Shown one piece after another: positions 52,283-61,884 of a DNA stretch of 64,000 bases. This DNA is from Candidatus Zixiibacteriota bacterium (GTDB lineage Bacteria > Zixibacteria > MSB-5A5 > GN15 > FEB-12). A model generated the notes under the pieces. That model was given only the letters and a program-made list of their open reading frames with translations. It searched no databases and was not told where the DNA came from. The stretch spans positions 156,501 through 220,500 of the forward strand of contig JAGNLV010000001.1 in NCBI GenBank assembly GCA_017999435.1, given 5' to 3'. The translations under genes were made by a program, and so were the position numbers. The first letter of the stretch is position 1. Each line of letters opens with the position of its first letter.

Positions 52283-53599
52283 TCACCTCTTGACAGCTTT
52301 ACTGCCCGGCGGCCCCCCTCCTGCCCGGCCAGCCTTGCCGCCGGCGGCTGTCCACCCGGCGGGCGGCGTAAGTCCGGGGTTATCCCTATGCGCCCCGCTC
52401 GCCCCGGCCTCCGGAGACTCTGTTCCATCGTCGGCCTGCGCTTCCGCTTGCTCCGCGGCGACCCCCGGGAGGGTGCCCAAACAGATCACCCGCCCCCGGT
52501 CGGTAGCGAGATAGAGTCGGTCGCCGTCGGTCGCCGGCGCCTGGTCAATACGTCCCTCCAGCTTGCGCCGGCTCAGCACCGACCCGCTGGCCGCGTCGAG
52601 AACGTACACGTTGCCGCCCAGCGTCCCGACCGCCACGAACCGCCCGATCACCGCCGCCGATGCCGCGATCACCTCGAACGCCTGGAAACGCCACAGCACG
52701 CGGCCGTCGACCAGATTCAGGGCCACCAGTTCGCCGCCGGAATGCCCGACAAAAACGCGTCCCTCGGCCACCGCCGGCTTGGTCCAGACCGGCGCTCCTA
52801 TGTCGGTGCGCCACCGGACAGTACCGTCCTGAGCGTCGATCCCGTAGACCCGCCCCGGCATGTCCGCCCCCACGACCAGTTCGGCGACCGCCACGCCGCC
52901 GACCATCGGCCCGTCCACTTTCACGCGATAGCGCTCCGTCCCGTCGTTCGGGTCCAGGGCGTAAAGAAACCCGCTGACCCCCGGCTGGAACACCAACCCG
53001 TGTCCCGCCGCCGGCGGGGCCATAAACCGGTCCTGTGTTTCCTCAAACGTCCACACTTCGCGCCCGTCGGCCGGATCGTACGCCGTGAGCCGCCCCGTCG
53101 CCGAGCCTATCACAAGCCGGTTAGCGGCGACAATGGCCCCCCGCGCGGTTTCCTTGACAAACCGCTTCCATTGCTCGTCACCCGACCGCAAGTCGAAACA
53201 GCTCAGCCGATTCCCGATACTGACCGCGCAGTACCCGTATCCCCCTTCCGCCACCAGCCCCGACTGCACCGGTCCCTTCGTCTTGATCTTGCCGGATCGC
53301 CGGCCTGTCCCGGTCTCGTACATCTCCACGCGGTTGCGCGTCGAGGGGACCGCCAGCGATCCTCCGTGGAGCGTGAGCGGACCGGCCGGCTTCCCCGCCA
53401 TCGAGGTTTCCCAGATCACGTCCAGGCGGCCCGCAAACTCGCCCGCCGGTGCGCACCCGGTGGCGCTCGCGCCGCCGTGGTAGTACGGCCAGGGGGATCC
53501 CTCCTGAAGGTTCTCCGGGGAGAGCTGCAGGCTCGACGAGCACGCCGCCGCGAGCATGGCCGCGGCCGCCGCCAATATGGTCAGGAGACGGGGCGCCAT
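52283..53599 (-). CDS. PQQ-type beta-propeller lipoprotein (BamB-like)
   Basis: 438 residues from the ATG at 53599, sharing a base with the upstream stop (TGATG); an ATG at 53611 is also possible. It has a lipobox at Cys20, then a propeller of about seven PQQ-like repeats (for example GRLTAYDPADGREVWTFEE and GRVYGIDAQDGTVRWRTDI), then a Pro/Gly/Ala-rich tail. BamB-like proteins help outer-membrane protein assembly, but generic PQQ-propellers have other roles. It is coupled to the barrel-peptidase gene upstream. Confidence 0.8.
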   Translation of the reverse strand: MAPRLLTILAAAAAMLAAACSSSLQLSPENLQEGSPWPYYHGGASATGCAPAGEFAGRLDVIWETSMAGKPAGPLTLHGGSLAVPSTRNRVEMYETGTGRRSGKIKTKGPVQSGLVAEGGYGYCAVSIGNRLSCFDLRSGDEQWKRFVKETARGAIVAANRLVIGSATGRLTAYDPADGREVWTFEETQDRFMAPPAAGHGLVFQPGVSGFLYALDPNDGTERYRVKVDGPMVGGVAVAELVVGADMPGRVYGIDAQDGTVRWRTDIGAPVWTKPAVAEGRVFVGHSGGELVALNLVDGRVLWRFQAFEVIAASAAVIGRFVAVGTLGGNVYVLDAASGSVLSRRKLEGRIDQAPATDGDRLYLATDRGRVICLGTLPGVAAEQAEAQADDGTESPEAGASGAHRDNPGLTPPAGWTAAGGKAGRAGGGPPGSKAVKR

Positions 53600-56412
53600 C
53601 AGAAATTCCATCCAAAAAAGAAGTCGAACTCGGTGTTGCGGCTGATCGTCTCGAAATCCGTCGTCCGGCTGAAATCAAACCGCAGGAGGATCAGGTTCGC
53701 CAAGGCCACCCGGAATCCTGCCCCGAACGATCCGTAGAACTGGTCGAACTCTTCCTCCCAGGCCGACCCGACATCGGCGAAAATCGCCCCGCGAATCGCC
53801 CGAAAGCCGATACCGCCGATCGGCGAGCCGATACTCAGCACGTTGATCAGGGGGAACCGCAGTTCGTTGGAGGCAAAGAGCACGTGCCGCGTGTACCATT
53901 CCCGCCGGTCGAACCCGCGGAATGACCAGCTCCCCCCGAAATAGATCCGCTGCGGCTCGGTCCCCTCCGACCAGTAGGCGAACAGCCGGTTGGCGAACGC
54001 CGAGACCCGCCCGAGCCGGAAATAATGCCGGACGTCGGCCGCCGCCAGCCGATTGAACGACCGCACCCCGTCCAGCCGCGTGGTCAGCCCGACAGTGAGA
54101 TTGTACCGCCGCCCGTCGATCGGCCCCGAAATGTCCCACAGCGAGTTGTCGTACACCCAACTGAGATAGTTCGTCATCAACACCGCCCGGCGGTCCCGCG
54201 TCCGTGTCCCCTCCTCCCGGTTCGAATGCCGCCCCACCGTCGTCACGTCCAGCCGGTGGAACTTGGAGAACGGGTAGCTGAACACCCCGATCATCCCCGC
54301 CTGCCGCTCCCAGTAGAAACCGTCGTAGTCGTTGAAATACTCGTCGTACAGGTGGAACGCCCCGATCCCCCAGTTGAGCCGCCGCTCCCGGTTGAGGTAG
54401 GTCACTCCGATATTGAACGACTGCAGAAACTCGTCCTTGGTATTGGCCGTGTTGGTCAGGAGGAAATGGTACGAGTGGTTTCCCAGCATGTCCGACATGG
54501 CGAACTGGAAACCTCCGAGCGACCCGTAGACCGGGTCGTAGCCGACCGCCGACTGGGCAATATCGAGCGAGTAGTCGGTCTCGTACTTCACCGAGCTCTT
54601 CACGTATTTCGAGTCGATCCGATCGGGCCGCCAGGACGGTGTCGGCGGCGGCGTCTCCTGCGCTACCGGCGCCGGCTCGGCCGGGAGCTCCATGCGGAAC
54701 ACCTGGTACCCCATCTTCTGGTACCCGCTGTACACCAACCCCTTTCCATCCGGCGTCACCCGCGGTTCAAACGCCCCCGTCACGTAGGTCGACTGCCGCG
54801 TCAGGCCGCCGAGGCTGTCGAGCCGGTAAATGTTGAATGTCCCGTTCCGGTCCGAGGTGAAATAGATCCCGCCGGCCGCGCCGTCCGGCGTCTGGTCGCG
54901 GTAACGCCCGAACGTCAACTGCCGCACGGTCCCCGATCCGAGGGCGTAGGAGAACAGGTTGAGCGCCCCCTCTTTCCCCTCCGGCCCGCGGTCGGAGGCA
55001 AACACGATCTGGTTCCCGTCGGGCGAAAACACCGGATCGGTGTCGTAGTAGATGTCCTCCAGAATCGGGCGGTAGGCGCCGTCCGCCAGATTGAGCGCGT
55101 AGACGTCGGCCATCCCGCCGAGCGTCACCCCCGCGAACACCAACTGCGTGCCGTCGGGCGAAAGCCGGGGGGAATGCGCTCCCGCGAGATCGGCGAACTC
55201 GTAGCGGTGCGTGACCCGCTCCTCGCGCAGATTGTAGACGTAGATAACGTCGTTCCCTTTCGACTTCGATGAGAACACGACCATCCCCGAGTCGGTCGCG
55301 TCAATCCCCGACCGCAGAAGGTAGAGGGATTCGAAATCGGACGAGCGCTCCCCTTTCAGGAGCGTCTTTACCCGCCGGCCGCGCCCCTCACCGGAGGGGG
55401 TCATGTAGATCCCCGAGTAGCCCATCCGATTGGCCTTGAACACGATCCACTCCCGCCGCCCGTCGCCGGCGTCCCACATGATCGGCACGCCCCGCACCGA
55501 ATAGCCGTCGCGCGTGATCTGCACCGACTCCATATCCGGCAGCCCCGCCTCCTCCAACTGCGGGTAGTAGCACTTCTTGAGCGAATACCGCCACTTCCGG
55601 GAGACCTCGCGAAGGTCGTCACCGAGCGTCAGCTTCACCACCTCGTCGAACGTCTTCCCCTTGGCGAGATTCTCAAACAGCAGAGTGAGCTTCTCCGGTC
55701 CGTAAGTCGAATCGATGAAAGTGCAGATGGACTCGCCGAGCTTGTACATGTAGTAAGAGCCCGCCACCCGGTAGAGGTCCTCGATTCCGAGCTGGAGTTC
55801 GTTGACGGCCATGTCCTTGACCACCATCTCGGCCTCGGCGTCCCACGCCTTCGACCAGTACTCCGCCAGTCCCTCCGTAAACCACAGCGGCGGCCGCCCG
55901 AAATTCACCCGCCCCATGCGCGCGAGCACCGCCTCCATCTTGGAGAGCTGGAACACGTGAACCAGTTCGTGGCGGAGGACGTGCGCGAAATCGTAGTACG
56001 ACCCGTGGAACGGCAGCACCACCCGCCCCTTCATGAACTCGGTGAATCCCCCCACCGACTCCGGCAGAAGGCTCGGGATCACGTTGGTCTGGCTGAAATA
56101 ACTGGGCGAGGAGTAGATGATCAGCGGCGTCTTCTCGTTGATCTCGTGGTTGAATTTCGCCGCCAGCGCCCGGTAGCTGTCCTCCGCCAACTGGGCCGCG
56201 ATCCGGGCGATCTCCTCCTCCTCGGAATAGAAGTAGATGCGGAAATGCTCGGTCGTCATGACCTGCCAGTCGAAACGGGTGTACTGGACTTTGTTTTTCC
56301 CGAAATAGAACTGGGCCTGCGCCGGCAGCCACAGACCGACAGCCGCGGCCGCCAGCACGGCCGTCCACACCCACTTCATTTTCCGGGAATTTCTCATCCG
56401 CCGTTCACCCAT
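53599..56412 (-). CDS. fusion: gluzincin peptidase, TolB-like propeller and Omp85-type barrel
   Basis: 937 residues. A signal peptide (about 12-34) is followed by a gluzincin (peptidase MA-like) domain (about 40-290) with HELVH at 148-152 and WFTEGLAEYW supplying the third ligand; then WD40-like TolB/PD40 propeller blades (about 300-590; SPDGTQLVFAG, SPDGNQIVFASDRG); then a beta-barrel (about 620-937) with RIYFGGSWSFRGFDRREW, the pattern of the Omp85/BamA lid-lock region, and a C-terminal Phe. All three parts look intact. It is a likely outer-membrane protein with periplasmic or surface peptidase. The first Met (56412) is used; M6 and M12 are alternatives. Confidence 0.85.
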   Translation of the reverse strand: MGERRMRNSRKMKWVWTAVLAAAAVGLWLPAQAQFYFGKNKVQYTRFDWQVMTTEHFRIYFYSEEEEIARIAAQLAEDSYRALAAKFNHEINEKTPLIIYSSPSYFSQTNVIPSLLPESVGGFTEFMKGRVVLPFHGSYYDFAHVLRHELVHVFQLSKMEAVLARMGRVNFGRPPLWFTEGLAEYWSKAWDAEAEMVVKDMAVNELQLGIEDLYRVAGSYYMYKLGESICTFIDSTYGPEKLTLLFENLAKGKTFDEVVKLTLGDDLREVSRKWRYSLKKCYYPQLEEAGLPDMESVQITRDGYSVRGVPIMWDAGDGRREWIVFKANRMGYSGIYMTPSGEGRGRRVKTLLKGERSSDFESLYLLRSGIDATDSGMVVFSSKSKGNDVIYVYNLREERVTHRYEFADLAGAHSPRLSPDGTQLVFAGVTLGGMADVYALNLADGAYRPILEDIYYDTDPVFSPDGNQIVFASDRGPEGKEGALNLFSYALGSGTVRQLTFGRYRDQTPDGAAGGIYFTSDRNGTFNIYRLDSLGGLTRQSTYVTGAFEPRVTPDGKGLVYSGYQKMGYQVFRMELPAEPAPVAQETPPPTPSWRPDRIDSKYVKSSVKYETDYSLDIAQSAVGYDPVYGSLGGFQFAMSDMLGNHSYHFLLTNTANTKDEFLQSFNIGVTYLNRERRLNWGIGAFHLYDEYFNDYDGFYWERQAGMIGVFSYPFSKFHRLDVTTVGRHSNREEGTRTRDRRAVLMTNYLSWVYDNSLWDISGPIDGRRYNLTVGLTTRLDGVRSFNRLAAADVRHYFRLGRVSAFANRLFAYWSEGTEPQRIYFGGSWSFRGFDRREWYTRHVLFASNELRFPLINVLSIGSPIGGIGFRAIRGAIFADVGSAWEEEFDQFYGSFGAGFRVALANLILLRFDFSRTTDFETISRNTEFDFFFGWNF

Positions 56413-56515
56413 CGCCGACTCGCCCCGCCTTGCGGAAAGAGACCGCCCTAAGGCCGCGAGGAAGCTTCGGTTGCCTGGTAACTATAATCTGTATCGGCAC
56501 TTCGGACAACCGTCA

Positions 56516-57511
56516 TTATCGGACAATCCCCGCCTCAAAACCGCACGATGAACACCGGCTCCCGTCCATACCGATGATCTCCGTCCGATATCCCCGGCGC
56601 TCCACCAGACTTTTCCCGCAGCCCCGGCAGAGCGTGTCCCCTCCCCCCGGGACACTCACATTTCCGAGATAGACGTACCACAGCCGCTCCTGTGCAATTT
56701 CCCGCGCCCGCACCAGCGTCCCCGCCGGCGTCGCCGGCAGCCGCATTTTGTACTCGGGCCGATAGGCGGAAAAATGCAGGGGTATCCGCTCCGACACCGA
56801 GGCCACAAACGCGGTCAGCTTTCGGATATCCTCCTCGCAGTCGTTCAGCGTCGGAATCACCAGGTTGGTGACCTCGACATGCACCCCCGCCTCGGCCGAG
56901 CGCCGGATCGTGTGGAGCACCGGTTCGACCCGCCCCTTGCAGACCGTTCGATAGAACGACGGCGCCATCCCCTTCAGATCGACATTCATTGCGTCCACCA
57001 GCGGAATGAGTTCCTCCAGCGGCGCCGCCTCGATGTAGCCGTTGGTCACCAGCACGACTGCGAGGCCAGCCTGTCGGAGGATGGGCGCCACGTCCCGAAT
57101 GTACTCGAACCACATGAGCGGTTCCGTGTAGGTGAACGCCACCCCGAATGCGCCGTAGCGGCGGGCCGCCGCGGCGAGACTCTCCGGCGACACGAATTTC
57201 GTCTCCGCCCGCTCCTGTGAAATCGCCCAGTTCTGGCAATGCCGGCACCCCAGGTTGCAGCTGTTCGGCCCGGTCGAGAGGATGTCGGTCCCCGGATGAA
57301 AATGGTAGAGTGGTTTTTTCTCGATGGGATCGAGCGCGAGCGTGACCGCCTCGCCGTAGTTGTCCACCAGCAGCTCGCCGTCGCGCATGAAGCGGCTTCC
57401 GCACACGCCCCGCCGACCCTCGCGGAACCGGCAGCGCACCGGGCAGAGCGTGCACACGATCCCGCCGCCGGGAAGCGCCTCGCTGTATGCGGCCGCCCTG
57501 ATCACGCGCAA
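56516..57511 (-). CDS. amrS: AmmeMemoRadiSam-type radical SAM enzyme (AmrS-like)
   Basis: 331 residues from the TTG at 57511 (GTG at 57505 is an alternative). An N-terminal Cys-rich part (CTLCPVRCRFREGRRGVCG) is followed by the radical SAM motif CNLGCRHCQNW (Cys85, Cys89, Cys92) and a TIM-barrel. A second Cys cluster lies near the C-terminus (CRGCGKSL and CSSCGFEAG), as in AmrS. This enzyme is named with its usual partners AMMECR1 and Memo, neither of which is in the window. The substrate is not known. Its start overlaps the end of the heptosyltransferase fusion gene. Confidence 0.88.
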   Translation of the reverse strand: MRVIRAAAYSEALPGGGIVCTLCPVRCRFREGRRGVCGSRFMRDGELLVDNYGEAVTLALDPIEKKPLYHFHPGTDILSTGPNSCNLGCRHCQNWAISQERAETKFVSPESLAAAARRYGAFGVAFTYTEPLMWFEYIRDVAPILRQAGLAVVLVTNGYIEAAPLEELIPLVDAMNVDLKGMAPSFYRTVCKGRVEPVLHTIRRSAEAGVHVEVTNLVIPTLNDCEEDIRKLTAFVASVSERIPLHFSAYRPEYKMRLPATPAGTLVRAREIAQERLWYVYLGNVSVPGGGDTLCRGCGKSLVERRGYRTEIIGMDGSRCSSCGFEAGIVR

Positions 57512-59094
57512 TCACCGTCCATCACAAGCTTTACGGCGGCCGCGAGATCTTCCGCAACTGCGATCCCCGCGGCGCCGGCCGCCGCTCGGATTTTCGCCTC
57601 TTCCGCCGCCCCGTGCCCGGTCCGCACCAGCACCCCGCGCCCGCCCATCACCCGCGCCAGGTTCACATCGTCCGCTTTGTCCCCGATCACCGACGACCGC
57701 CGCAGATCGATCCCCAGTTCCCGGGCCGCCTGTTCCGCCATCCCCGCCGCGGGTTTGCGGCACCCGCACGCGGCCGCATACTCCCGCACGGCGCCGTCTT
57801 CGTAGTGAGGGCAGTAGTACATCCCGTCCGCCCGTACGCCGGCCCGGGCGAGCAGGTCGCGGAGGCGCGCGTTGACCCGCTCCACCGCCTCGATCGCAAA
57901 CAGCCCGCGCGCCACCCCGGACTGATTGGAGAGGATCACGATCCGGTACCCCCGTGCCTGCGCCGCCCGCAAACTCTCCGCGGCCCCCGGGACCAGTTCC
58001 ACCCCGGCGGGATCGCCGAGGTACTCCTTGTCGGCCATCACCGTTCCGTCGCGATCGGCCAGGATGGCCGGGCGCTCCGCCTGCCGCCGCGCGATCAGAT
58101 CCGCGACCGCTTCGGCCGCCGCCTCGGGCGAAATCCGCGTGAGGCAGTAGGGCTCCTCGCGAAAGCACGCTTTTTCGCCGTGAAGGGAGCACGGGCGGCA
58201 GTATTCCTCGACTTCGAGCACCCGGTCACAGAGTCCGCGCGGCGCGAAGCCGAGGGCTGGGTGGGTCGGTCCGAAGACGACGGCTGCCGGCGTCCCGACC
58301 GCCGATGAGAGATGGGCGATCCCCGAATCATTGGCCAGCGTCGCCGTGCACCGGCGCAGGACCGCGGCGATCTCGCCGATCGGCCGGTCCACTAGCTCCA
58401 CGCAGTGCTCGGGCGCGACCGCGGGCGGTTTCGGTCCTTTCCCCTGTTCCGCGGAGGTGGCGATCCAGACAATTCCGGCCCCGTACGTGCGGTGGAGCTC
58501 GGCCGCCGCCGCCGCAAATCGCTCCACCGGCCACTGCTTCGGGCGGTGGGCGGCGCCCGGCGCTGCCGCCACGCACACCTGGTGCCGCCCGAGGAACTCG
58601 CGCACCGAAGGCGGCAGGTCCGCGTCCGGCACCGGCGGGGGAAGGAGCGGGCGCCGCGCCGGGGTTTTCCCCCCGATTGCCCGAACCGCCTGGTTGTACA
58701 GGTCGATCGTGTGCGGACCGGGCGCCAGACGGTTCCGCCCCCGCAGCAACCGCCGTCGCGCGAGCCGCCGCTTCGGATACACGGTCGCGTGCGGCGCCGT
58801 CACCATCTTGCGCGTCAGCCATGATCGGAAATTGCCGTGCAGGTCCGCGACGGCGTCAAACCCCCGGCGGTCCAATTCGAGCGCCAGCCGCACCAGCTCC
58901 CGCCCGTCCCCTCCCTCCGGCAGACACACGACCTCATCCACGCCGTCGAAAGCAGCCGCCAGGCCCCCGAACCGTTCTTTCGTGAAAAATGTCAGGCGGC
59001 TGCCCGGAAAACTGATTTTGAGGTTCAGCACGGCCGCCGACGTGAGGATGACGTCACCCAGCGACCCGAACCGGATGACCAGGATCTTCTCCAT
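57502..59094 (-). CDS. fusion: glycosyltransferase 9 (heptosyltransferase) and GmhB-type phosphatase
   Basis: 530 residues from the ATG at 59094, overlapping nothing but two bases past the uppP stop. Residues 1-330 are a GT9 domain: ILVIRFGSLGDVIL at the start, APGAAHRPKQWPVERFA, and NDSGIAHLSSAVGTP near its end. From about 340 a HAD domain follows with the nucleophile pair DRDG (Asp347, Asp349), LSNQSGVARG and CGCRKPAAGM, the GmhB/histidinol-phosphatase type with Cys/His zinc ligands. GmhB dephosphorylates D,D-heptose 1,7-bisphosphate and GT9 enzymes add heptose to the LPS core. The fused pair would join an early and a late step of one pathway. Confidence 0.9.
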   Translation of the reverse strand: MEKILVIRFGSLGDVILTSAAVLNLKISFPGSRLTFFTKERFGGLAAAFDGVDEVVCLPEGGDGRELVRLALELDRRGFDAVADLHGNFRSWLTRKMVTAPHATVYPKRRLARRRLLRGRNRLAPGPHTIDLYNQAVRAIGGKTPARRPLLPPPVPDADLPPSVREFLGRHQVCVAAAPGAAHRPKQWPVERFAAAAAELHRTYGAGIVWIATSAEQGKGPKPPAVAPEHCVELVDRPIGEIAAVLRRCTATLANDSGIAHLSSAVGTPAAVVFGPTHPALGFAPRGLCDRVLEVEEYCRPCSLHGEKACFREEPYCLTRISPEAAAEAVADLIARRQAERPAILADRDGTVMADKEYLGDPAGVELVPGAAESLRAAQARGYRIVILSNQSGVARGLFAIEAVERVNARLRDLLARAGVRADGMYYCPHYEDGAVREYAAACGCRKPAAGMAEQAARELGIDLRRSSVIGDKADDVNLARVMGGRGVLVRTGHGAAEEAKIRAAAGAAGIAVAEDLAAAVKLVMDGDCA

Positions 59095-59095
59095 G

Positions 59096-59869
59096 TCAGA
59101 GGAAAATATAGAGGCCGAGCGCCCCGGCCGCAAAGCAGTAGTAGGCGAAGTAGTCGAGTTTTCCGCGGCGGATTACAGCCAGCAGGAACGACACCGCCGC
59201 CCACCCGAAAACGAACGAGGTGACGGTCGCCGCCGCGTACGGCCCGAGCAGGGCGGCGCTCACATCGGACAGCTCTCCCACCTTCAGGACGATTGCGCCG
59301 GCAATAGCCGGGATCGAGAGGAGAAAGGAGAACTCGGCGGCCGCCGCGGGACTGACGCCGCGAAAGATCCCCGCCGCAATCGTTGTGCCCGAGCGCGAAA
59401 TGCCCGGGAAAATCGCCACCGCCTGCCCGACCCCCATGATCAGCGCGTTTCCCGCCGCCACCGGCTTCTTGCCGCGAAGGAAGTACCGGGTGATCAGCAG
59501 GATGACCCCGGTGATGATCAGCTCGATCGAGGTCTCGATCGGGTTGCCGAATGTGCGCTCGAAAAAATCCTCCAGCAGCACGCCGGCCAGACCTGCCGGA
59601 ATTGTGCCGATAATCAGGTACAGGATCATCTTTCGTTCCGAGCCCATGGTCCGGTCGAACACCGCCCGCCCCAAGGCCCACAGGCGCCGCCGGTAGTAGA
59701 TAGTCACCGCCACCAGTGTCCCCAGGTGGACCAGCACCTCGAACGCCACCCCGGGCTGCTTGACGCCCAGAATTTCCTCCGCCAGCACGAGGTGCCCAGA
59801 GGATGACACCGGGAGAAACTCGGTCAGACCCTGGATCAGACCGAGAATGAGTGCATCGAGATAGGTCAC
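59096..59869 (-). CDS. uppP: undecaprenyl-diphosphatase UppP/BacA
   Basis: 257 residues, about eight membrane helices. The family motifs LIQGLTEFLPVSSSGH (11-26) and GISRSGTT are present. It removes a phosphate from undecaprenyl diphosphate to recycle the carrier lipid for peptidoglycan and LPS synthesis and often gives bacitracin resistance. It begins the leftward operon uppP, GT9-GmhB, amrS. Confidence 0.96.
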   Translation of the reverse strand: MTYLDALILGLIQGLTEFLPVSSSGHLVLAEEILGVKQPGVAFEVLVHLGTLVAVTIYYRRRLWALGRAVFDRTMGSERKMILYLIIGTIPAGLAGVLLEDFFERTFGNPIETSIELIITGVILLITRYFLRGKKPVAAGNALIMGVGQAVAIFPGISRSGTTIAAGIFRGVSPAAAAEFSFLLSIPAIAGAIVLKVGELSDVSAALLGPYAAATVTSFVFGWAAVSFLLAVIRRGKLDYFAYYCFAAGALGLYIFL

Positions 59870-59910
59870 GTGAGTTCCGGCGTGGAGTTCCCGGGGCCTC
59901 GCCCCGCGCT

Positions 59911-60561
59911 CTACATGATGAGGAACTCCAGTCCGAGGAACACGCCGTCGTTCCCGTCGATTTGGAACTCGCCGTAGGCGTTGAGAGTCGGCGTGATTTC
60001 AAGCATGGCGCCGCCGTTCAGGCCGAACTCCAGCTCGGAATTGTCTCCCCCGCGAACATCGGTGCCGAAACTCTCCACCCGCAGATTGAGGCGGCCGTAG
60101 GGCGACAGCTTCATCCCGTTGTTCAGCGCGAAGGGATAGGACCCGATCGCGTAACCGCCGAACATCCACAGGCTCTCGTCGACGTCGTCAAGATAATCCG
60201 GCGGGAAATACTCAATCATGCCCCCGAACGCCAGGTCCATGGGATTCGGCGACTGCGGCCCCACCGACCAGAACTGGTAGGTCACATCCGCCCCGATCTG
60301 GAGCACCGCGTCCATTCCGGCATCGTCGCGCAATCCCAGCTTGAACCGCCCTTCGAGGTAGTCGGCGAACCCGTAGCGGACCATTCCGAAGGCGGTGGTG
60401 GCGTCGGCCAGCCCGACCCCGCCGGCAAATGAGGCTCGTCCCGCCCCGATCCCCCGGGCCGTGGCCAGAGTCCCGAACCCGCTCCCTTGCGCTGAAATCG
60501 CCATCGCCTCTCCGGCCGCAAGGAGGGCCGCCAGAAGGGCCGCTGCCAGTACTTTCTTCAT
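59911..60561 (-). CDS. outer-membrane protein (unknown)
   Basis: 216 residues with a signal peptide (1-22, ending AMA). The rest has Gly-rich strands (RGIGAGRASFAGGVGLADAT, YGFADYLEGRFKLGL, FGLNGGAMLEI) and ends FLGLEFLIM, consistent with a short beta-barrel of PorV/OMP_b-brl-like style. It has a GGAAGG ribosome-binding site. Function unknown. Confidence 0.7.
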   Translation of the reverse strand: MKKVLAAALLAALLAAGEAMAISAQGSGFGTLATARGIGAGRASFAGGVGLADATTAFGMVRYGFADYLEGRFKLGLRDDAGMDAVLQIGADVTYQFWSVGPQSPNPMDLAFGGMIEYFPPDYLDDVDESLWMFGGYAIGSYPFALNNGMKLSPYGRLNLRVESFGTDVRGGDNSELEFGLNGGAMLEITPTLNAYGEFQIDGNDGVFLGLEFLIM

Positions 60562-60762
60562 CGCACTATCCTTCCTTAGTAGCTCCGACGTGTGGTCATG
60601 TTCGTCTTGTCAGATTCACCGCCGCTCGAACCGCAGCGGCCTCGCCGGAGGGTATCGCCGCCCGGCGCGAGAGTCAACCAAAATCCCCGCCATTCTTATA
60701 CGGGCATTTCTGCGGCGCGGCCCGGATTTTCTCCCGCCTCCTCCCGGAGTCGCGCCGGCCTC

Positions 60763-61878
60763 CTACTCCTCCTCCGCCAGGTACGCCAACCCCATCTCCC
60801 TGAGCCGATCCCGATCAAAACCGCGAATCTCGGTGCTCTCCAGAAACCGCAGAAACTCCTGGTCGAGCCGTCCGATCGCCGCCCGCCCGAACGCCTCCCC
60901 GGCGCCCTCTGCTTTCGCCTTTTGGAACGTCAGATCCAGCGCCCATGATTGCTGCTTCAGCTCCATCAGCACGTCGCTCGGCATCGTCTTGAGCGTCTCC
61001 TCCGTCACCCCTTCGACGCGCACCCGGATGATCTTGTCCTCGGCCCCGGCCGCGGTGACCTGCGCCCGGATCATCTCGGCCAGTTGATCCCCCCGTTTTC
61101 CCGTGGCGTCGATCGGCGGGATATCCACCATCGGCCGGGCGTGCACGCGGTGGAACCGCACCTCGAACGGATCGAGCACGACTTCCAGAAACCCCTTCTC
61201 CGCCTCCCGTTCCGCCTGCGACAACCGCTCCGTCGATCCGCAGTACCACGCCCGTTTGCCCACCTCGCAGTTGTTGTGGTAGTGGCCGAGCGCGATATAG
61301 TCGAACCCTTCGAGTTTCCCGACCTCAATCTCCTGCTCGCCGAGATCCGCCATCGCGAACTCCGGCATCCCCGCCACGACTCCGTGGCCGACAAACACGT
61401 TGTACCGCGCGGACGCCTCCGGCCGGCACTGCGCGAGTTCCTCCTGAAGGATCGGCCCGGTCAGGCAGTGCGGGAGCGCGTGCACCGCGGCCTCCCCGAT
61501 CCGGAACACCTCCCTCCGCCCCGCCGACGCGATGTACAGGTTGTCGATCTGCCGGTATACGTCGATCGGCGCTCCGACGTGCGGCTGTTTGGGCGCATCG
61601 TGGTTCCCGCTGATCAGGACCGTGGGAATCCCCGCCTCTTCCGCCAGCCGGTGCAGGAGCTCCCCCGCCGCCGCCATGACCCTGTTCAGCGGTCGCACCG
61701 CGTCGAACAAGTCGCCGGCGTGAATACACACATCCGGGCGCAGCGCGATCACCTTGTCCACCGCCTCGGCGAAGGCGGCGATGATGTCCTCCTGGCGGAG
61801 CGTCAACCCGCTGGCCCCCCGGCGCGGGTGGTTGGCTCCCGCCCCGAGGTGGCTGTCTCCCAGATGGCATATCCTCAT
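60763..61878 (-). CDS. sbcD: SbcD-like exonuclease subunit (metallophosphoesterase)
   Basis: 371 residues from the ATG at 61878. The two-metal phosphoesterase motifs are in order: GDSHLG (7-12), HAGDLFD, SGNHD, GHGVV and GHYHNN. The C-terminal part differs from E. coli SbcD and is the usual capping region. It would act with an SbcC-like ATPase in DNA end processing, but no sbcC gene is in the window. A promoter is so close to the start that the mRNA may lack a leader. Confidence 0.82.
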   Translation of the reverse strand: MRICHLGDSHLGAGANHPRRGASGLTLRQEDIIAAFAEAVDKVIALRPDVCIHAGDLFDAVRPLNRVMAAAGELLHRLAEEAGIPTVLISGNHDAPKQPHVGAPIDVYRQIDNLYIASAGRREVFRIGEAAVHALPHCLTGPILQEELAQCRPEASARYNVFVGHGVVAGMPEFAMADLGEQEIEVGKLEGFDYIALGHYHNNCEVGKRAWYCGSTERLSQAEREAEKGFLEVVLDPFEVRFHRVHARPMVDIPPIDATGKRGDQLAEMIRAQVTAAGAEDKIIRVRVEGVTEETLKTMPSDVLMELKQQSWALDLTFQKAKAEGAGEAFGRAAIGRLDQEFLRFLESTEIRGFDRDRLREMGLAYLAEEE

Positions 61879-61884
61879 GCCGGG

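Noticed and set aside
56516-57511. Complete AmmeMemoRadiSam operon
   Set aside because: Only the radical SAM member is found; neighbours are uppP and the heptosyltransferase fusion, not AMMECR1 or Memo.
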